This document shows, in pieces, positions 62,237 through 64,000 of a stretch of DNA of 64,000 nucleotides. The notes below the pieces were generated by a model. It did not search any database, was not told the DNA's origin, and worked only from the letters and a program-made list of their open reading frames with translations. Position 1 is the stretch's first letter; each line of letters opens with the position of its first letter. Both the position numbers and the translations under genes were made by a program. The stretch is from positions 372,001-436,000 of the forward strand of contig NZ_JABRWJ010000005.1 in the NCBI RefSeq assembly GCF_013266755.1. The letters are read 5' to 3'. This DNA is from Pseudaquabacterium terrae. Its GTDB lineage: Bacteria > Pseudomonadota > Gammaproteobacteria > Burkholderiales > Burkholderiaceae_C.

Positions 62237-62920
62237 ATGCCCCGCTCGTTCCGCGAACGTTATCTCCGCCCGCTGCTGATCGATGCCGTCTGGTTCGCCG
62301 GACTCTGCGCCGCGCTGCTGGTGCCCTCGGCCGGCCGCGCCGCGATGATCAGCCAGACGATCAGCTTCGAAAGCATCGACCCGTTCGGCAGCTTCACCGA
62401 CGGCAGCTTCACCACCGGCGGCTGGAGCAGCGCATTCCCGGTCAACAACATCGCCGGCGTCGAGCGCTTCTACGTCACCTTCAACTCGACCGATGCGGCC
62501 TACCTGGCGCAGCAGGGCCCGCTCGGCGGCGTGCCGTGGATCGAGTTCGGCTACCGCGACGACTCGTCGGCGCGGCATGCCTTCGCCTCGATGGGCTTGT
62601 TCAACCACACCGTCTCGTTCGGCGCCGAGAACCCGGGCCATTTCGCGCTGCTGAAGACCTTGCTTGCCGACGGTGAGCTGGTCGTGGCACCCGGCGGCTA
62701 CGAGAACTTCGCGGACCACACCGACAACTTCAGCTTCGGCCCGACCTCGACGCTGACGCTGAGCTTCGAGCTGCCCGGCGGCGGCGGCTCCACCGTGCCC
62801 GGCAACCACGTGCCGGAGCCGGCCACGGCCGCGCTGGTGCTCGCGGCGCTGGGCGTTGCGGCCGCCTCGCGCCGGCGCTATGTGGGGCACAGCACAGACG
62901 GGGCGGCAGCCAGCGCGTAA
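62237..62920 (+). CDS. PEP-CTERM sorting domain protein
   Basis: A 227-residue secreted protein. The signal peptide ends near SAGRAAM (about residue 36). The mature part is beta-rich with many aromatic and polar residues (GGWSSAFPVNNIAGVERFYVTFN). The C-terminal signal is VPEPATAALVLAALGVAAASRRRY plus a further 10 residues. It has no recognised function. It lies 91 bases after the BatA-like gene, so linkage to that operon is uncertain. Compare 22294-22947 and 37699-38475. Confidence 0.8.
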   Translation: MPRSFRERYLRPLLIDAVWFAGLCAALLVPSAGRAAMISQTISFESIDPFGSFTDGSFTTGGWSSAFPVNNIAGVERFYVTFNSTDAAYLAQQGPLGGVPWIEFGYRDDSSARHAFASMGLFNHTVSFGAENPGHFALLKTLLADGELVVAPGGYENFADHTDNFSFGPTSTLTLSFELPGGGGSTVPGNHVPEPATAALVLAALGVAAASRRRYVGHSTDGAAASA

Positions 62921-62953
62921 AAGGCGCAGCATCACCGTCCTCGAAAGCCTCCC

Positions 62954-63118
62954 TTGTCGAATTGCATCGCAGCCCACAAGCACAGAACCCGACTCCATGT
63001 CCTGCGGGACCGCTTGAAGCGCGCCGTGCGCGACCAGAAGCGCGGATTGGCCGGCGCCGCGGAGCGGGTCGCCGCCCACCGCGCGAAGCGGTCGGAATAC
63101 CGCGCCGCGCATCCGTAG
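62954..63118 (+). CDS. Possible small basic protein (54 residues)
   Basis: A short open frame from TTG at 62954 to TAG at 63116-63118. It encodes MSNCIAAHKHRTRLHVLRDR and continues with LKRAVRDQKRGLAGAAER, ending SEYRAAHP. The composition is very basic and likely helical. By my count about 87 percent of third codon positions are G or C, matching real genes here. No convincing ribosome-binding site is seen and there is no known family, so the call is tentative. Confidence 0.35.
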   Translation: MSNCIAAHKHRTRLHVLRDRLKRAVRDQKRGLAGAAERVAAHRAKRSEYRAAHP

Positions 63119-63163
63119 GCGTCAATAGCCCGCAGCGCGGCCAGCGCCGCCGGGGGATGCCGC

Positions 63164-63850
63164 TCAGCCGACCAGCCGCCCCTGCTCCAGCTTCAGCGCG
63201 CGATCGCAGCGCGCCGCGAGCCCCGGATCGTGCGTCACCAGCACGAACGCGGTGCCGCGCTCGCGCGCCAGCGACAGCATCAGCGCGAACACCGCGTCGG
63301 CGCTGCCGCGGTCCAAGTTGCCGGTCGGCTCGTCGGCCAGCACGCAGGCCGGCTGCGCGACCAGCGCGCGGGCGATCGCCACGCGCTGGCGCTCGCCGCC
63401 GGAGAGCTCGGACGGGCGATGCTCGACGCGCGCACCGAGGCCGACGCGGTCGAGCATGCGCTGCGCCGCCTGGCGCGCCGCGGGCACCGTCTCGCGCCGG
63501 ATGCGCAGCGGCATTCCGACGTTGTCGAGCGCGGTGAATTCCGGCAGCAGATGATGGAACTGGTAGACGAAGCCGAGCTGCCGGTTGCGCCACTGGCCGA
63601 GCGTGGCCGCGTCCATTGAATGCAAGAACTTGCCCATCAGCTCGACGCGGCCGGCGCTCGGCGCATCCAGCCCGCCGAGCAGGTGCAGCAGCGTGCTCTT
63701 GCCCGAGCCCGACGCACCGACGATCGCCAGCGTCTCGCCGGCATGCACCTGCAGGTCGATGCCCTGCAGCACCGGCACGTCGAGGCCACCTTCGCTGAAG
63801 CGTTTGGTCAGGCCCTGGCAGCTCAGCACGACTTCCGCGGCCTCACTCAT
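63164..63850 (-). CDS. lolD: Lipoprotein-releasing ABC transporter ATPase LolD
   Basis: A 228-residue ATPase. Walker [10 protein letters not shown], signature [15 protein letters not shown], Walker B CVLADEPT and the His of LVTHD are all present. The [18 protein letters not shown] stretch is typical of LolD. With LolC/E it extracts outer-membrane lipoproteins from the inner membrane for hand-off to LolA. The ATG overlaps the end of the lolC gene by eight bases. A distinct ABC/LolA-like set is at the other end of the window. Confidence 0.93.
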   Translation of the reverse strand: MSEAAEVVLSCQGLTKRFSEGGLDVPVLQGIDLQVHAGETLAIVGASGSGKSTLLHLLGGLDAPSAGRVELMGKFLHSMDAATLGQWRNRQLGFVYQFHHLLPEFTALDNVGMPLRIRRETVPAARQAAQRMLDRVGLGARVEHRPSELSGGERQRVAIARALVAQPACVLADEPTGNLDRGSADAVFALMLSLARERGTAFVLVTHDPGLAARCDRALKLEQGRLVG

Positions 63851-64000
63851 AACGCAGGGCCTCGGCCGGGTTGACGCGGCTGGCGCGCCAGCTCGGATAC
63901 AGCGTCGCCGCGAAGGCGAGCACGAGCGAGATGATGCCGATCGGCATCACGTCGGCCATCTGCGGATCGCTGGGCATGCGGCTGATCAGGTAGATGCTGC
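63843..64000 (-). CDS. lolC: LolC/LolE permease, C-terminal fragment
   Basis: The last 51 or so codons of a permease, cut by the window edge. The readable part ends [34 protein letters not shown], matching the LolC/E C-terminus (last membrane helix, then [16 protein letters not shown]). It is upstream of lolD on the minus strand and overlaps its ATG by eight bases, fitting a lolCD operon. Whether it is LolC or LolE cannot be told from this part. Confidence 0.88.
   Translation of the reverse strand, partial: SIYLISRMPSDPQMADVMPIGIISLVLAFAATLYPSWRASRVNPAEALRYE

Overview
The window is very GC-rich, with strong G/C preference at third codon positions. Its gene set suggests a betaproteobacterium of the order Burkholderiales, probably of the Rubrivivax/Leptothrix/Roseateles-like group. 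That placement rests on gene content: min operon, LolCD, three PEP-CTERM-type proteins, paired LytS/LytTR systems, a PQQ alcohol dehydrogenase, and a MoxR/DUF58/BatA cluster. It is an inference, not a tree. Genes are packed tightly, with many 4-base ATGA overlaps and several long tail-to-tail overlaps. No rRNA, tRNA, CRISPR array, transposase or phage gene was recognised.

Layout. 1-3692: an ABC transporter (ATPase, cut by the window edge, and FtsX-like permease) in a run with a LolA-like periplasmic protein and a predicted outer-membrane barrel. 3814-10730: a small membrane protein, a LytS/LytTR two-component pair, then on the minus strand a multidomain hybrid histidine kinase coupled to an MFS transporter. 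10909-13349: glnS, facing a PIN/AbrB toxin-antitoxin pair. 13429-16988: a second LytS/LytTR pair coupled to a FAD oxidoreductase. 17078-25682: DUF1761, dusC, DUF1415, cytochrome P450, a wax ester synthase/DGAT-like acyltransferase, a PEP-CTERM protein, an SGNH hydrolase and minCDE. 25873-33936: FKBP isomerase, chemotaxis receptor, a minus-strand run with two DNA-repair proteins, MscS channel and TonB-dependent receptor. 33959-37401: a PQQ quinohemoprotein dehydrogenase and a divergent AcoR-like regulator that lacks the AAA+ domain.

The most striking region is 37699-57146. About 19 kb on the plus strand encodes a PEP-CTERM-like protein, two giant tandem Sec-signal RHS/YD-repeat proteins (1667 and 1610 residues), and then a compact type II secretion/type IV-filament-like machine: major pseudopilin GspG, GspF, ATPase GspE, three inner-membrane assembly proteins in the GspL/M/C (PilM/N/O/P) positions, a TPR-bearing lipoprotein secretin, and three further pseudopilins. 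The second RHS gene ends 11 bases before gspG. The layout suggests a dedicated export system whose cargo is the RHS pair. No VgrG, PAAR, immunity gene or prepilin peptidase is present.

57088-64000: TatD nuclease (minus), membrane-anchored S1C protease, MoxR ATPase, DUF58 protein, BatA-like VWA protein, another PEP-CTERM protein, a possible 54-residue basic protein, and lolD with the end of lolC (minus). Gaps between genes are all shorter than 300 bases. The longest, 37402-37698, holds a short remnant of a TonB-receptor C-terminus and otherwise nothing I can name.
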